This document shows positions 63,408-64,000 of a stretch of DNA of 64,000 nt, piece after piece. Below the pieces are notes generated by a model. The model saw only the letters and a list, made by a program, of their open reading frames with translations. It had not been told where the DNA came from and made no database searches. Each line of letters begins with the position of its first letter. Position 1 is the first letter of the stretch. Both the position numbers and the translations under genes were made by a program. This DNA is from Desulfuromonas versatilis (GTDB lineage: Bacteria; Desulfobacterota; Desulfuromonadia; Desulfuromonadales; NIT-T3): NCBI RefSeq assembly GCF_019704135.1, contig NZ_AP024355.1, forward strand, positions 1,792,001 to 1,856,000, written 5' to 3'.

Positions 63408-64000
63408 ATGGAAAAGGTCGCGACCGCCAAGTCCCACAAGATCCTGTTCCTGAACACCCTGGCCTTCACCATCTGCTTCGCCGCCTGGATGTTCAACGGC
63501 GTGCTGGTGACCTTTCTGGTCGACCACCAGGTCTTCAAGTGGGGCCCGGTGGAGATCGGCTGGCTGCTGGGGATTCCGGTGCTCACCGGCTCGATCTTCC
63601 GGCTGCCGGCCGGGCTGCTGACCGACAAATTCGGCGGCAAGCCGGTCTACGGCACCCTGCTGCTGCTCTGCGCGATCCCCATGTACCTGCTGTCCAAGGC
63701 CGACAGCTTCACCTGGTTCGCCCTGTGCAGCTTCGGTTTCGGCCTGGCCGGGGTGAGCTTCGCCATCGGCATCGCCTTCACCTCGGTCTGGTATCCCAAG
63801 CACCAGCAGGGGACGGCGCTGGGGATCTTCGGCGCCGGCAACGCCGGGGCGGCCCTGACCACCCTGCTGGCGCCGACCCTGCTGAAAAAGCTGACCGCCG
63901 GCGGCACCAACATCGACGGCTGGCGGGAGCTGCCGGTCTACTACGCGCTGGTGCTGGCGGGCATGGGGATCCTCTTCTTCCTCCTGGCCGAGAACAAGAA
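63408..64000 (+). CDS. Nitrate/nitrite transporter, second NarK-type copy, 3' end outside window
   Basis: This frame has no stop before the window ends, so about 197 N-terminal residues are present. It is an MFS nitrate transporter: helix 1 FLNTLAFTICFAAWMFNGVLV, helix-2 Arg in GSIFRLPAGLLTDKFGGK, signature GIFGAGNAGAALT (about residue 140). It differs clearly from the first copy, so it is not a recent duplication. In paired systems one copy is often a proton symporter and the other a nitrate/nitrite antiporter; which is which here cannot be told. GAGAGG lies before the ATG. Confidence 0.9.
   Translation, partial: MEKVATAKSHKILFLNTLAFTICFAAWMFNGVLVTFLVDHQVFKWGPVEIGWLLGIPVLTGSIFRLPAGLLTDKFGGKPVYGTLLLLCAIPMYLLSKADSFTWFALCSFGFGLAGVSFAIGIAFTSVWYPKHQQGTALGIFGAGNAGAALTTLLAPTLLKKLTAGGTNIDGWRELPVYYALVLAGMGILFFLLAENK

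Overview
The window is GC-rich, densely coded chromosomal DNA from what looks like an anaerobic, metal- or nitrate-respiring member of the Desulfuromonadia (Geobacter/Desulfuromonas group, formerly Deltaproteobacteria). The reasons are three multihaem c-type cytochromes plus a haem-tagged DsbC, several c-di-GMP and PilZ/receiver proteins, a long-N-terminus HflX, a DUF4388-like protein and a membrane-bound nitrate reductase operon. The assignment is inferred from gene content; no rRNA, tRNA, phage, plasmid, insertion sequence or CRISPR array was seen.

Layout. 1-5.3 kb: tripartite RND efflux operon (adaptor, cut by the window edge; pump; TolC-like channel; all overlapping by ATGA). 5.6-8.4 kb: dihaem cytochrome c peroxidase, 5'-nucleotidase and an unlisted 51-residue zinc-ribbon protein. 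8.9-16.7 kb (minus strand): a CheB/CheR/PAS hybrid histidine kinase, then a periplasmic NMT1/THI5-like-GGDEF-EAL protein. 17.2-20.0 kb (minus): a radical SAM/B12 enzyme and a TetR repressor with a palindromic operator inside their promoter, then MntP. 20.2-23.9 kb: DsbC-like protein, a new-looking octahaem cytochrome with acidic Asp/Asn repeats, and FabI. 23.9-38.6 kb: housekeeping and envelope genes (HflX, MltD, a UbiV-like Fe-S protein, a membrane TPR protein, Smr, RNase E/G, ABC-F, an orphan ParA, a DUF4388-like protein, a membrane protein). 38.9-41.1 kb (minus): TorD chaperone, receiver protein, OmpA lipoprotein. 41.3-49.5 kb: NadC, BirA, CoaX, EF-G2, SPOR protein, a helical protein, MOSC and MogA. 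49.7-54.5 kb: REC-PilZ protein, octahaem HAO-like cytochrome, haem-sensor GGDEF-EAL protein. 54.9-64 kb: cytochrome c-narGHJI-narK-narK2 (the last is cut by the window edge).

How it works together. The right third reads as a nitrogen-oxide respiration module. NarK proteins import nitrate and export nitrite, NarGHI reduces nitrate at the inner face of the membrane, NarJ with MogA and the MOSC protein serve molybdenum cofactor assembly, and the octahaem protein is a candidate periplasmic nitrite/hydroxylamine reductase. Both the octahaem gene and the nar operon carry an FNR/CRP-type dyad at the same distance from a -10 box (centre about -41.5), which suggests one anaerobic regulator for both. 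The haem-containing EAL protein between them could tie c-di-GMP turnover to the redox state.

Intergenic spaces carry several unrelated short repeat families (9-mer tandem, CACGAAG, GTGATGAG, GTAGGGGC and others) and many clear intrinsic terminators. Protein functions are family-level assignments from visible motifs; no database search was run.
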